A DNA stretch of 64,000 nt. It comes from Aegilops tauschii subsp. strangulata (Eukaryota > Streptophyta > Magnoliopsida > Poales > Poaceae). The stretch is from contig NC_053035.3 in assembly GCF_002575655.3 (NCBI RefSeq), forward strand, positions 93,707,322 through 93,771,321, in the 5' to 3' direction. Below the pieces are notes generated by a model. It saw only the letters and a program-made list of their open reading frames with translations, did no database searches and was not told the DNA's origin. How positions within the stretch are numbered: position 1 is the first letter of the stretch; every line of letters begins with the position of its first letter. The position numbers were made by a program, and so were the translations under genes. Of the stretch, positions 24,015-35,923 are shown piece after piece.

Positions 24015-25763
24015 TGAAGGAAATATGCCCTAGAGGCAATAATAAAGTTGTTATTTATATTTCCTCATATCATGATAAATGTTAATTATTCATGCTAGAA
24101 TTGTATTAACCGGAAACTTAGTACATGTGTGAATACATAGACAAAACAGAGTGTCCCTAGTATGCCTCTACTTGACTAGCTCATTAATCAAAGATGGTTA
24201 AGGTTCCTGACCATAGACATGTGTTGTCATTTGATGAACGGGACCACATCATTAGAGAATGATGTGATGGAAAAGACCCATCCGTTAGCTTAGCATAATG
24301 ATCGTTAAGTGTTATTGCTATTACTTTCTTCATTGCTTATACATATTCCTCTGACTATGAGATTATGCAACTCCTGAATACCGGAGGAACACCTTGTGTG
24401 CTATCAAACGTCACAACGTAACTGGTTGATTATAAAGATGCTCTACAGGTGTCTCCGAAGGTGTTGTTGGGTTGGCATAGATCGAGATTAGGATTTGTCA
24501 CTCCGTGTATCGGAGAGGTATCTCTGGGCCCTCTCGGTAATGCACATCACTATAAGCCTTGCAAGCAATGTGACTAATGAGTTAGTTACGGGATGATGCA
24601 TTACGGAACGAGTAAAGAGACTTGCCGGTAACGAGATTGAAGTAGGTATGAGGATACCGACGATCGAATCTCGGGCAAGTAACATACCGATAACAAAGGG
24701 AATGACGTATGTTGTTATGCGGTTTGAACGATAAAGATCTTCATAGAATATGTAGGAACCAATATGAGCATCCAGGTTCCGCTATTGGTTATTGACCGGA
24801 GATGTGGCTCGGTCATGTCTACATAGTTGTCGAACCCATAAGGTCTGCACGCTTAACGTTCGATGATGATTTGTATTATGAGTTATGTGTTTTGGTGACC
24901 GTAGTTTGTTCGGAGTCCCGGATGAGATCGCGGACATGACGAGGAGTCTCAAAATGGTCGAGTGTTAAAGATTCATATACTGGAAGGTTATATACGGACA
25001 CCGGAATGGTTCCAAAGAGGTTTGGGGATTTTTTGGAGTACCGGGAGGTTACCGGAACCCCCCGAGAAAGTTAATGGGCCTCATGGGCCATATTGGAGAG
25101 AGGGAGGAAGGCCACGGGAGGTGGCGCGCGCCTGCCCCCTGCCCAATCCGAATTGTACAAGGGGTGGGGGCATGGCCCCCCGTTTCCTTCTCCCTCTCCC
25201 CTCTTTCCCCTTTCCCCTCTCCGTTGGAAGGAAAGGGGGCGAATCCTACTAGGAGTGGAGTCCTAGTAGGACTCCCCCCCCCCTTGGCGTGCCCCCTCTA
25301 GGTCGGCCGCCTCCTTCCCCCTCCTTTATATACGGGGGCGGGGGGCACCCCAAAGGAACAACAGTTATTCTCTTAGCCGTGTGCGGTGCCCCCCTCCACA
25401 GTTTACGCCTCCGGTCATAGCGTTGTAGTGCTTAGGCGAAGCCCTGCATGGATCACATCACCATCACTATCACCATGCCGTCGTGCTGACAGAACTCTCC
25501 CTCGACCCTCTGCTGGATCAAGAGTTCGAGGGACGTCATCGAGTTGAACGTGTGCTGAACACGGAGGTGCCATACGTTCGGTACTAAGATCGGTTGGATC
25601 GTGAAGACGTTCGACTACATCAACCGCGTTAACCTAATGCTTCCGCTTTCGGTCTATGAGGGTACATGGACACACTCTCCCCCTCTCGTTGCTATGCATC
25701 TCCTAGATAGATCTTGCGTGATCGTAGGAATTTTTTTGAAATTGCATGCTACGTTCCCCAACA
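24015..25763 (+). repeat. Solo LTR, Angela/BARE1-type Copia (1749 bp)
   Basis: It runs TGAAGGAAATATGCCCTAGA ... GTTCCCCAACA with a perfect 5-bp target duplication GTACA at 24010-24014 and 25764-25768. It has the characteristic GCCTTGCAAGCAATGTGACT, GGACTCCCCCC and TTATATACGGGGGC (TATA) blocks. No internal domain is present: it is a remnant of unequal recombination between the two LTRs of one element. It sits inside the LTR of element D. Confidence 0.93.
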
Positions 25764-26140
25764 GTACAATGTACAGGATGATCTACCTCAAGATTGTATG
25801 AATGAATCTAACTTGGCTCTATAGACTAAACCCCTATGCTTAGGGGTCGGGTTATATAGGGTTCCACATAGTTGGTTGGGTCCAAGGATAAACATGTTGA
25901 ATATTTGAATATGCCTTGAAGTGGACACCGAGTCTTCAAAGGATTCATCTTGAGTACGCCGAGGGTCAAGGTAAACATGGCCCATTCTTCTGTTATCAAT
26001 GGGTCCTCAGCCCGGCCCATGACTGATAGGCCTATGTGGTGAGTACTCCCTAATCAAGGACACCGCTAGCAAGTAATACACAAGTTCAACTAAATAGAGG
26101 TGGTAATAACATGATCTACCATGCATGCCCGCTAGACTCT

Positions 26141-27300
26141 TCAGCAGGTGGACTCGGGGTCATAGTCTGGAGTAAGTGAACCATCACTACCAGCAGGCCT
26201 GTAGCAGACCATGATCTTGTCATGATCATACTCGAGGTAGAACGTGACAGTCTCCCCAGCTTCCATCGCGTAAGCAATTTCAAGGGCTCTCCAACCAAGG
26301 CAAATGATATAGGTGTGGTTTGGCTTGTTGCTGACAAGATAATTGAAGTGTTGGGCCTTCAACATCTTCATGAGGGTGCACTAGAATGTGATGGCTGCAT
26401 CAAGCGGAACTCAAAACCTCTCTAAAGGTCACGCCTTGCCCCGCAAGGGATGATCTGAACAAAATTAAAAGAAAGAACTAGTTAGACAATTTTGGGCATA
26501 ACCACCATAAGAAACTCAATCAGAACATGTTGAACTAAAACATACCGTCCTAGCGAGAAAGTCATTCGGAAGATCTATGAAGAACTTCCCATCCTTCTGG
26601 CATCTCACTTCACCATAGGTCTCACAAGGGGCATCCATTTACTACTTTCATCATGTTGACCAAAATAAACATACATCATGAAACTAAATGACCAACGTAC
26701 AGAACACATGCATAGATATATAATTCAACATAATTAATTAAGAAGTTCTACAAACATGCACATATAGTTCGAGCATAAAACATGCTTTAAGTTAAATGGT
26801 TCGTATGAACTAGCGCCGCTCGTCTAGCATGCTACTAATGTCCAGAGGGCCTGGCCTCATGGTCGTCCCTGGTGGACCTACAACGCCCCTGCTGACCTCC
26901 CCCCCCCCCCCCTCGATGTCATCCTAGTCAATGGGATCCTCTATTGCTTCCTTCTTGGCTTCATACTAAAGGAACATTATCTTGTTAATCTCCATGAGTT
27001 TCTCATCTATCGCAAGCTACCTCACCATGGGGTCAAAAAACTGCATCTCGTCCTGAAGGTTCTCCTTCTCCCCAACCTTGGTGCATATCATCATGCCCTC
27101 CGGCACGAGGAACTCCGCGTACTCACGATACCCAGGGAAGTTTAGAATCGCCCCTTCCTGGTAGAACTCAACCGCCTTGGCATCGTAGGCGCATGCCACT
27201 AACCCCGGGGTGTCCTGGTGGCCAAGCTCATGGAGACATTGCCCTTCCTAATGGTCGCATAGTACTTATTCTCCTTTTGTCACACACCACGAAACTTCAG
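26141..27300 (-). pseudogene. Decayed gene with AP2-like and possible B3-like parts
   Basis: Minus strand, 27290-27000: FRGV, YYATIRKGNVSM, then ACAYDAKAVEF and GAILNFPGYREYAEF. This pattern (YRG element, IR, AAYDxAA, LNFP) is that of an AP2 DNA-binding domain, but with stops and one shift. Acidic sequence follows (YEAKKEAIEDPID, about 26970-26920). Then 26640-26550 reads CQKDGKFFIDLPNDFLAR up to a GTATGT donor; a TTTTGTTCAG acceptor follows near 26460. The final frame 26371-26141 has GWRALEIAYAMEAGETVTFY, vaguely like the GW...LxxGD part of a B3 domain. AP2 plus B3 in this order is the RAV type. Alternatively this is an unnamed CACTA-associated protein. Not functional. Confidence 0.4.
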
Positions 27301-27375
27301 AGCCATCTGTGACGGTGCATATATACCTAACAAGTTAGTAAAAAAATTGCCATGACTTTGTCTATAGCTGGACTA

Positions 27376-27600
27376 TTGTTGAGTACCTGCAAAACCTACA
27401 ACCTACAATGTACAACTACACTAAAATTATACAAATTACACGAAAATATACAACTAGAACTACACTAAAGTCTACAACTACACTACACTACACGAAAAAT
27501 TCTATACTAAATTTACAACTACAACTACATTAAAAATTCTACACTAAAATCTTACACTAAAATTTACAATTTCAACTACACTAAAATATTACGCTACATA
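27376..27600 (+). repeat. Degenerate short tandem repeat, ACAACTACACTAAAAT-like
   Basis: Many imperfect copies of (T)ACAACTACACTA(A)AA, mixed with ACACGAAAA, make an AT-rich array of about 225 bp within the CACTA interior. A C run (about 14 C) lies nearby, around 26895-26910. Confidence 0.7.
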
Positions 27601-28162
27601 TGTACAGTATGTACGATTCATTGGGGGTGTTGGCGATGGCGACGACGGTGGCAGAGACGGACGGAGAGGGAGCATTGTGGGGGAGGCGTAGGCACTGTTG
27701 GAGTAGACGGCGACGGAGACGACTGGGCTGGCGGGTCCTTGGCGTTGATGGTGGAGGTGGCGAGGGACGATGGCGGGTCATTGGCGACAATAGGGCAGTG
27801 GAGGCGGAGACGACGTGCCAGGGCATTGTTGGCAGAAGCGATGCGGGGTGTCGGATGGATGTGGATGGGGTGGGAATGGGGGGATGGGGTGATTGAGGTA
27901 GGGGTTAAAGAGGGGGCCGACCGAGAAGTTGCTGGCGTGGGCCAACCTAGGCGATTGCTATTTTTATGTTTAGTTTTTTAGTTTACATTTTTTACACATT
28001 GTTTTATATTGGTATAGATGTTTAGTTTATTATTTTATTTTGTTTGTAAATATACATACTAAAATAGTTGAAGACCAACATCGATCTCATTAATCTGGCC
28101 TAGATACATAATAGTTAAAGGATGATAAATAATAACAAGTATAACTTCTACTACTACTCGAT

Positions 28163-28799
28163 CTAGACTAAGAACATCATAAGTGTAATGACTCCCACGA
28201 GAAGAAGTGCTGCCACCGATCCAGCTAGGAGAACGAGCCGAATCATAACACCAACTAAAAGCGCATAGCGAAACTTCTTGAATTTTTGGATTTGGCCACG
28301 CATCACATCATTCTTGACTTGCATCTCATATATCTGTTGTCTCAGTGGTCCAATGGAATACTCAAGAAAATTGCTTACGTACTTCTGCACGAGATCAACC
28401 CTTATCCATGTGTAGCAAAACTTTGTCCCTACTGTCTGCAGATCACAATATATATAAACAGAATGATGCGGGGGACACTAGAGTTGAATTGCGCAAATTT
28501 TCTGAAATAGATCGAGAGGTATTTTTTGTCATATACCTTTCCATGACTAGTGCAGATGTAGAACTCTCGGTCTAGATTCCATTCTGTGTGTGAGATATTC
28601 TTATCAAGAGGGCATCAACAGCCGCAAAGTAGCACAGGTGCCCACGCCCGATTCCTGGCAGCTTCGGTGCCGATGATGTAGTTACGAGATCGAACGGACA
28701 TTGCTCTGTACCGCGGAATGATTCGCCAAACAGGGCTGGATGCATTGGTCGTGGCAAGCTCATGACGTAGCCAACAGGGCCAGAGGGGAGCTCAACCAA
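28163..28799 (-). pseudogene. Decayed gene: possible zf-GRF-like part, coiled coil and membrane segment
   Basis: The last part (28440-28163) encodes TVGTKFCYTWIRVD, a coiled-coil-like stretch (LRQQIYEMQVKNDVMRGQIQ) and a hydrophobic C-terminal segment (ALLVGVMIRLVLLAG). A possible intron (donor near 28530, acceptor CTGCAG near 28440) separates it from WNLDREFYICTSHGK. That segment recalls the W...FYxC part of GRF-type zinc fingers. Upstream, 28799-28572 is an open frame (LPSGPVGYVMSLPRPMHPAL) with no known match. A minus-strand TATATATAGG lies near 29013. Short GRF-type proteins with a terminal membrane helix are common in grass genomes and transposons; this assignment is tentative. Confidence 0.35.
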
Positions 28800-29397
28800 G
28801 GTGGCGGAATCCTAACCTTTAGACATGCTCCGCCAATGTGGGCTCGCACACGGGGCTCGTACCCATTCGACAAGTTTTGGTGGGCCCATTACCACCCACG
28901 TAGCTAGCTAAGAGGGAACAACAAAAACTAAGAGTATCTAGCTAGTTAGGGAGAACATTTTTGTGGATAATGGAAGTGAATGTGTTTGAGAAACAAGGGC
29001 TGCCAACACCCCTATATATAGGCAAAACTTAGTGTTGGCGTGCCACCAGCCCTAGAAAATATACCTACCGCTTACATAGAAATCCAATGCTAACACTATC
29101 TTCCAAGTGGTCAGTATAGCCGGGCCCACAAATTGGTGGTGTTTTACAAAAAAAAGCAACGCCGGCACTAACCCTATAAAGTTGGCGTACCAAATATGCC
29201 AATGCCATCACTATTTGAAAAAATAGTGTTCACGCTTGATTGGAAATGGCACACCACCAACTAAAGTTGTGGCTAGCCATTTCTCTAACGAGTCTCCTTC
29301 TATGCATAGTCTGTCACGTTCTTTGATAGACCTTATATAAATTTATATGTCAAATGCGGCAGGAACATAATCCAGCATTATTACTCCAGAGTTTTTT

Positions 29398-30030
29398 TTA
29401 CTTTCTAACATATTTTAATCTTCTTTTCACATGTCTTGAACTCTTCATGTTATCCTTTCAACTATTCATGCCATTACAATTTGATTGTCATAGTTCATGA
29501 GGATAACCAGTATGGTTTACTCATTGACTGGCAAGTCCATTAAGAGTTCACAAAGCCATTGTGATTCAATGTAGTTGTATCAAATGTTGTGATTTATGCT
29601 TCCATTGTTGACCTCGTGAAGATGGTATGCTTACAAGGCTTCCATGATACATAACTACCAGAGTGAATATCCACTCGTGGCCTTTATCTCATCAGCATCA
29701 AAATCCAATTCGAGTCACCCTTCGAGTACTATTGGATATTTGTATAGTGAATCCCATAGCTCATGGTCCCTTTAAATATCTCATTACTCTCTCAAGAGCA
29801 TGCCAATGGTCATCTCCCGGACTGGAAATAAAATTGTTCAGTTTGCTCACAACAAATGTGATGTCAGATCTAGTAGTGATAGTTAAATACATGAGCGAGC
29901 CAATTATTTACGAATATCTCAACTAAGCTCTAGTAGCTTATTGATTCTTTCGAAGCAACACACTAGGATCATAATGAGTTAGAGAAGGTTTGCAATCATA
30001 ATATCCAGATATGCTCCACACCTTTAAAGA
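29398..30030 (-). pseudogene. Copia pol fragment (RT end and RNase H)
   Basis: Conceptual minus-strand reading, with many stops and shifts, shows IIGSLMYLTITTRSDITF, then DDHWHALERVMRYLKG, SDADEIKATSGYS-like residues and ELLMDLPV. These are the conserved blocks between RT and RNase H of Copia elements (compare RPDVCLAI and TTVKNIPKYLQRTKD in the intact Copia copy here). Both ends fade; no LTR is attached. It is an old fragment of a family different from the Angela-type copy. Confidence 0.75.
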
Positions 30031-30258
30031 GAAGTTGTAGCGGTTTTCATTTTAAGGTTGAAGCAATTTGCATTTTACAAAGAAGATAAAACATAAAATT
30101 TGTAGAAATTTCCACTCTAGAAAAAAGTGGAACCAATTAGCATATTATAGAGAAGTTGTAGCAGTTTACATTTTAACAGAGAAGTTGAAGCAGCTGAAAC
30201 AGTAGTAGCACCACGGACAGTACTTGCCTCATAGGCATGCCGCCCAATCCCCACACAG
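30031..30258. other. Short repetitive AT-rich stretch
   Basis: Imperfect repeats of AGAAGTTG(T/A)AGCAG(T/C)TT(T/A)CATTTT. No coding content. Confidence 0.5.
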
Positions 30259-31504
30259 TTGGCCAGCTATAAATGGAAGTCACCGTTGTTCCTTACCCTA
30301 ATCCTAGCCTCTAGAGCACCTAAAAATCATGATCTAGATCCGCTGCCAATACTGCCTCAAATCAACAATCCATCCTCACCACCACTAGGGCCATGGTCTG
30401 TCATCATCCGAGATACTACACACAGCTCACCCCCACCCGTCGAGCCCAAGTTGCGGCGGAGGTAGCTGCGGAAGTCGCCGCTCGTGAGGCCATCGCCACC
30501 ACCAACTCAAGCTCCTCTTCGGAGTTGAAGACAAATAAGATGGAGGGGGAGCAGGAGGTGGATGGCGGTGGTGGCTTTTAGATGGCGGCGACACTGGATG
30601 AGCTTGTCGCCGCCAAGGGCCAAATCACTATCGATCTCGAGGACACCGCCGTCATTGTAGCCATCCCACGGACCCCTAGGTGGTAGCGGAGGACCGTGCC
30701 GTCTCCGGATCAATAACCGAAGAGTGTGAGGTCACCGCCAATTGCATCCTTCTGGCCAACGGAAGGCACGAGTCGAAGGAGATGTTCCACGACCTCGATT
30801 ATATCGACGACCACCACCACCATCACCACCCGATGGGGTGGTGCCTCAGCACCCACGACAACGAGGCCTCTAGCTTTGACATTGTCTACATCTCCTCCTT
30901 CAACAAGTAGTACCTTAGTTTATCTAGCTAATCTTGTACAAATTCTAGTAGTTGTAGTACCAATGAAGTAGAAGATGCAATACTAAGGAATGCCATCTAC
31001 AATTTGTATATTAAGCACTGCAGTTATCTAGGTTGAAATTTCGGTGTGGGAGATTTGGGCGGAATTTTTAGGAGATGTGGGGGGCACTAACCTTACTCGT
31101 TTAGATCAGCTCATTGGTGGCCACGACCAGGGGAAGACGCAGAACAACGATTATAGCCACATACCATAGGAATACGCGGCATGATAAGCGCTCGAGGCTT
31201 GGCGTCACCAGTGATCTGAGATGTGGGGGTGACCAATAGTGGGAGGGACGGGAGAAAGTGGTAAATAGAAGTGAGGTGATCAACCGTGCATGCGGTTCTA
31301 ACCACAAAACACCTATAATACTTAGGAACTGAAGGCGGCTACAAATTCAAAATCACAAATGTGGATTATTACGGGCGGTTCCAAAATTCCAACCGCCTCC
31401 ACGACAAAAATAACCACCTCCACTATATTATTAGAGACGGCTTTGCCACGTGGGGAAGTAACCACCTCTGTATACCGCTGTTAATGCTTGTTTTTCTACT
31501 AGTG
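30259..31504 (+). mobile_element. 3' end of a second CACTA-like element with a small gene-like segment
   Basis: The right end TTTTTCTACTAGTG (to 31504) is a reverse CACTAGTAGAAAAA terminus. It is preceded by subterminal units AACCGCC, GGCGGTT and GAGGTGGTT (31330-31500), unlike those of the CACTA at 22822. No matching left terminus is seen, so it is truncated or its start is lost. A GC-rich, coding-like segment at 30380-30910 is present: an Ala/Glu-rich part, MAATLDELVAAKGQITIDLE (from 30581), then in another frame 30680-30910 with a run of six His codons and SSFDIVYISSFNK. It has stops and frame changes and I do not recognise it. Confidence 0.5.
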
Positions 31505-32189
31505 GCTTGTGTAGCCTCTCTCTTCTCTGCACTTCCTCTACGTAGAGGGCTTGTGTGGTAGAGTGAAGAGACGCAACTAACATGTGGTGGAAGAACTCTC
31601 TATAAGTACAAAAGGTGTCCACAACAAGCTCGTGTATTGACACGTACACCTTGAGCAAGGTTGCATCACCATGCAAAAAGAAGTTCTTCCAGCAAGTTAG
31701 TTTGAACTCGTTGTGTTGCATTGTGTGACGTGAAGTAAGTGAGTGAGAGCGCGCATTATTGCGTTGTGTGGCATGAAGTGAGTGAGTAGAACAACCGACT
31801 TTTCATATTGAAGATAACTTTACTCCACTAGCAAACTTACATATTTTTCATGCAAGCCAAATGGGCCTTTAAGATTTCAGAACTTCAGTTGGGCCAAGAT
31901 ACCAGATTTAGTGCACCGAGGCCAATAAAATCTAACATACATGTCATCTGGTTTCTAAACTAGTAACAAAAACCTCTATGAATTTTGGCAGATGTGAATT
32001 CTTGAGTTGTTTGTTGTATAAAGATGTAAATACTCGAGTTGTGAATTCATTTTTGTACAAATTAAATCACTGCACAAAAAGGCTACAATATGAATTTCTA
32101 AGTTTTTATGCACTAATTCACCATGTGTTTTGTATAGCCCACGGATGGTCTATCTTCCAACCACAATTGGCATGGATGATTGTCGATGT
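31505..32189. other. Unassigned sequence with one minus-strand frame
   Basis: A minus-strand frame 31721-31505 (KLTCWKNFFLHGDATLLKVY, FHHMLVASLHSTTQAL) ends where the CACTA-like terminus begins. It may be a remnant of a gene or element into which that transposon inserted; I do not recognise it. A duplicated motif TGTG(T/A)G(G/A)C(A/G)TGAAGT(A/G)AGTGAGTGAG lies at 31724-31788. The remainder to 32189 shows nothing I can name. Confidence 0.35.
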
Positions 32190-33942
32190 TGTTGGGGAAC
32201 GTAGTAATTTCAAAAAAAATCCTATGCACACGCAAGATCATGGTGATGCATAGCAACGAGAGGGGAGAGTGTTGTCCACGTACCCTTGTAGACCGAAAGT
32301 GGAAGCGTTATGACAACGCGGTTGATGTAGTCGTATGTCTTCACGATCGACCGATCCTAGTACCGAACGTACGGCACCTCCGCGATCTGCACACGTTCAG
32401 CTCGGTGATATCCCACGAACTCACGATCTAGTAGAGCTTCGAGGGAGACCTTCGTCAGCACGATGGCATGATAACAGTGATGATGAAGCTACCGATGCAG
32501 GGCTTCGCCTAAGCACTACGACGATATGACCAAGGTGGATTATGGTGGAGGGGGGCACCACACACGGCTAAGAGATCAATGATCAACTTGTGTGTCCTAG
32601 GGTGCCCCCTGCCCCCATATATAAAGGAGCAAGGTGGGAGGCCGGCCGGCCTTGGGGCACGCCAAGGAGAGGGGGAAGTCCTCCTCCTAGTGGGAGTAGG
32701 ACTCCCCTTTCCTAGTCCAACTAGGAAGGAGGGAGGGGGAAGGAAGGAGAGGGAGAGAGGGAGGAAAGAGGGGGCGCCGCACCCCCCCCCCCCCTCCTTG
32801 TCCAATTCGGACTCCCAAGAGGGGGGGGCGCGGCCAGACCTAGGCCCTCTCCTCTCTCTCCCACAAGGCCCATGTTGGCCCATTATATCCCCCGGGGGTT
32901 CCGATAACCCGTCGGCACTCTGATAAATATCCGGTGACCCCCGGAACTCATCCGGTGTCCGAATATAGTCGTCCAATATATCAATCTTTATGTCTCGGCC
33001 ATTTCGAGACTCCTCGTCATGTCCGTGATCACATCCGGGACTCCGAACTATCTTAGGTACATCAAAACACATAAACTCATAATACCAATCGTCACCGAAC
33101 GTTAAGCGTGCGGACCCTACGGGTTCGAGAACTATGTAGACATGACCGAGACATGTTTCCAGTCAATAACCAATAGCGGAACCTGGATGCTCATATTGGC
33201 TCCTACATATTCTACGAAGATCTTTATCGGTCAAACCGCATAACAACATACGTTGTTCCCTTTGTCATCGATATGTTACTTGCCCGAGATTCGATCGTCG
33301 GTATCTCAATACCAAGTTCAATCTCATTACCGGCAAGTCTCTTTACTCGTTCCGTAATGCATCATCCCGCAACTAACTCATTAGTTACATTGCTTGCAAG
33401 GCTTATAGTGACGTGCATTACCGAGAGGGCCCAGAGATACCTCTCCGACAATCGGAGTGAAAAATCCTAATCTCGATCTATGCCAACTCAACAAGTACCA
33501 TCAGAGACACCTGTAGAGCACCTTTATGATCACCCAGTTACGTTGTGATGTTGGTAGCACACAAAGTGTTCCTCCGGTATTCGGGAGTTGCATAATCTCA
33601 TAGTCATAGGAACATGTATAAGTCATGAAGAAAGCAATGGCAATATACTAAACGATCAAGTGCTAAGCTAACGGAATGGGTCAAGTCAATCACATCATTC
33701 TCTAATGATGTGATCCCGTTAATCAAATGACAACTCATGTCTATGGCTAGGAAACATAACCATCTTTGATTCAATGAGCTAGTCAAGTAGAGGCATACTA
33801 GTGACACTCTGTTTGTCTATGTATTCACACATGTACTAAGTTTCCGGTTAATACAATTCTAGCATGAATAATAAAAATTTATCATGATATAAGGAAATAT
33901 AAATAACAACTTTATTATTGCCTCTAGGGCATATTTCCATCA
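32190..33942 (-). repeat. Solo LTR, Angela/BARE1-type Copia, reverse (1753 bp)
   Basis: The plus strand runs TGTTGGGGAACG ... GCATATTTCCATCA, the reverse of the TG(A)AGGAAATATGCCC LTR type. The flanks are GATGT (32185-32189) and GTTGT (33943-33947), four of five identical, so a decayed target duplication. A reverse TATA (CATATATAAAGG) lies near 32620. A C run and G runs near 32787 and 32820 mark the GC-rich U3 block. No internal region is present. Confidence 0.88.
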
Positions 33943-34035
33943 GTTGTCCCTATCATTCTTCTATATAGACATGCGCGGTACTTTTCTTACAACTTTGTAG
34001 AACTTGTAGGATGTGGCCACCATCAAGATCTGGTT

Positions 34036-34180
34036 AAAGTATGCAGACAGGCTCCCGGAATCTCACACTTATTGTTTGCGGATGACACATTATTGTTCTT
34101 TGAAGCTTCAAAGATTCAAGCAGAGGAGGTGAAGTCTGTGCTAGAATTGTATTGTAGTGTAACCGGCCAAAGCCTGAACT
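34036..34180 (+). pseudogene. LINE reverse transcriptase fragment (upstream part)
   Basis: The frame reads VKVCRQAPGISHLLFADDTL, then ASKIQAEEVKSVLELYCSVT. FADD is the catalytic box of LINE reverse transcriptases and the whole block is typical of plant L1-type ORF2. The fragment is cut at 34176-34180 (GAACT) by the Copia element and resumes at 42904. Upstream of 34036 the similarity stops, so the element is 5'-truncated or rearranged near the solo LTR. Confidence 0.85.
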
Positions 34181-35910
34181 TGAAGGAAATATGCCCTAGA
34201 GGCAATAATAAAGTTGTTATATATATTTCCTTATATCATGATAAATATCTATTATTGATGCTAGAATTGTATTAACCGGAAACTTGATACATGTGTGGAT
34301 ACATAGACAAAACACAGTGTCCCTAGTAAGCCTCTACTAGACTAGCTCGTTAATTAAAGATGGTTAAGTTTTCTAACCATAGACATGTGTTGTTTGATGA
34401 ATGAGATCACATCATTAGGAGAATGATGTGATGGACAAGACCCATCTGTTAGCTTAGCATAATGATCGTTAAGTTTTATTGTTATTGCTTTCTTCATGAC
34501 TTATACATATTCCTTTGACTATGAGATTATGCAACTCCCGGATACCGGAGGAATACCTTGTGTGCTATCAGACGTCACAACGTAACTGGGTGATTATAAA
34601 GATGCTCTATAGGTATCCCCAAAGGTGTTTGTTGGGTTGGCATAGATCGAGATTAGGATTTGTCACTCTGAGTATCGGAGAGGTATCTCTAGACCCTCTC
34701 GGTAATGCACATCCATATAAGCCTTGCAAGCAATGTGACTAATAAGTTAGTTGCGGGATGATGTATTACAAAATGAGTAAAGAGACTTGCCGGTAACGAG
34801 ATTGAATTAGGTATGAAGATACCGATGATCGAACCTCGGGCAAGTAACATACCGATGACAAAGGGAATAACATATGTTGTCATAACGGTTCAACCGATAA
34901 AGATCTTCGTAGAATATGTGGGATCCAATATGAGCATCCAGGTTCCTCTATTGGTTATTTGACCGGAGAGCTGTCTCGGTCATGTCTACATTGTTCTCGA
35001 ACCTGTAGGGTCCGCACGCTTAACGTTCGATGATGATTTGTGTTATATGAGTTATGTGATTTGGTGACCGAGTGTTGTTTGGAGTCCCGGATGAGATCAC
35101 GGACATGACAAGGAGTCTCGAAATGGTCGAGAGGCAAAGATTGATATATTGGATGATAGTATTTGGACATCGGAAGTGTATCGGGTACATATCGGAGTAC
35201 CGGGGGGTTACCGTAACCCCCCGGGCGAAGATATGGGCCATATAGGCCATAGGAGGGAGGCACACCAGCCCACAAAGGGGTGGCGCGCGCCCCCACGGGG
35301 AGGGAGTCCGAATTGGACTAGGGGAGGGGCGGCGCCCCCCTTTCCTTCTCCCGCTCTCTCTCCTTCCCCCTTTCCCCTCCGGTAAAAGGAAAGGGGGGGC
35401 GAATCCTACTAGGAGCCCAAGTAGGACTCCTCCTACTTGGGGCGCGCCTAGGGCAGGCCTCCTCCCCCTCCCTCCTTTATATACGTGGGGAGGGGGCACC
35501 TAGAACACACATCAATTATTCCAAGCCGTGTGCGGCGCCCCCCTCCACAGTTTACGCATCCAGTCATATTCACGTAGTGCTTAGGCGAAGCCCTGCGCGG
35601 ATCACTTCACCATCCCGTCACCACGCCGTCATGCTGACGGAACTCTCCCTCGACACTTTTTTGGATCAAGGGTTCGAGGGACGTCATCGAGCTAAACGTG
35701 TGCAGAACTCGGAGGTGCTGTATGTTCGATGTTTGGTTGGTCGAAACGTGAAGAAGTTCGACTACATCAACTGCGTTAACAAACACTTCCGCTTTCGGTC
35801 TACAAGGGTACGTGGACACACTCTCCCCTTCTCGTTGCTATTCATCTCCTAGAGAGATCTTGCGTGAGCGTAGGATTTTTTTTTGAAATTGCATGCTACG
35901 TTTACCAACA
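34181..35910 (+). repeat. 5' LTR of the Copia element (1730 bp)
   Basis: TGAAGG ... CCAACA. TATA box TATATA at 35478-35483, after a C/T-rich stretch. GC-rich U3 blocks (GGACTCCTCCTACTTGGGG) lie just upstream. The end is fixed by the primer-binding site starting at 35912. Confidence 0.93.
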
Positions 35911-35911
35911 G

Positions 35912-35923
35912 TGGCATCCGAGC
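35912..35923 (+). other. Primer-binding site of the Copia element
   Basis: TGGCATCCGAGC directly after the LTR. The usual plant Copia site is TGGTATCAGAGC, complementary to initiator Met-tRNA; two positions differ here (T to C, A to C). Confidence 0.8.

Larger units (their letters stand above)
23200..26062 (-). mobile_element. Truncated gypsy element D (5' LTR plus leader), split by a solo LTR
   Basis: On the plus strand the LTR appears to run TGTCGGAGC (23848) to AATCAAGGACA (26062). It is split by the solo Angela-type LTR at 24015-25763; without that insert it is about 460 bp. A minus-strand TATATAA lies at 25858-25852. Below 23848 comes TTGGTGGCCCATACAGG on the minus strand, a possible primer-binding region, and then a gag-leader-like frame (23804-23472). 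The homology fades near 23200. No pol is present and target duplications are not evident, so it is a truncated copy. Confidence 0.5.
22822..29292. mobile_element. CACTA-like DNA transposon (nested insertions inside)
   Basis: The left end reads CACTAGTGCAGAAAAGCC followed by subterminal units with TGGCGT, GTGCCA and CCAAGTGGCCAATGCCACCA (22822-23050). Similar units appear inverted at 29030-29290 (TTGGCGTGCCACCA, CCAAGTGGTCAG, CCAATGCCATCACTA, GGCTAGCCATTTCTCTAACGAG), so the two ends match. The right terminus has lost a clean TAGTG. Known: CACTA elements have such termini, subterminal repeats and a 3-bp target duplication; here the 3-bp duplication cannot be confirmed. I found no recognisable transposase. 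The interior holds gypsy fragment D, a solo LTR and gene-like remnants on the minus strand. Confidence 0.65.

Noticed and set aside
23843..26067. A target duplication for element D
   Set aside because: ACCAA and CCGCT do not match; D is truncated on its internal side, so none is expected there.
30811..30828. Run of six His codons as evidence of an engineered tag
   Set aside because: It is a natural CAC/CAT repeat in a decayed gene-like segment, with no vector sequence around it.
22822..31504. A single CACTA element from 22822 to 31504
   Set aside because: The subterminal units at 31330-31500 differ from those at 22822, while those at 29030-29290 match, so two elements are more likely.
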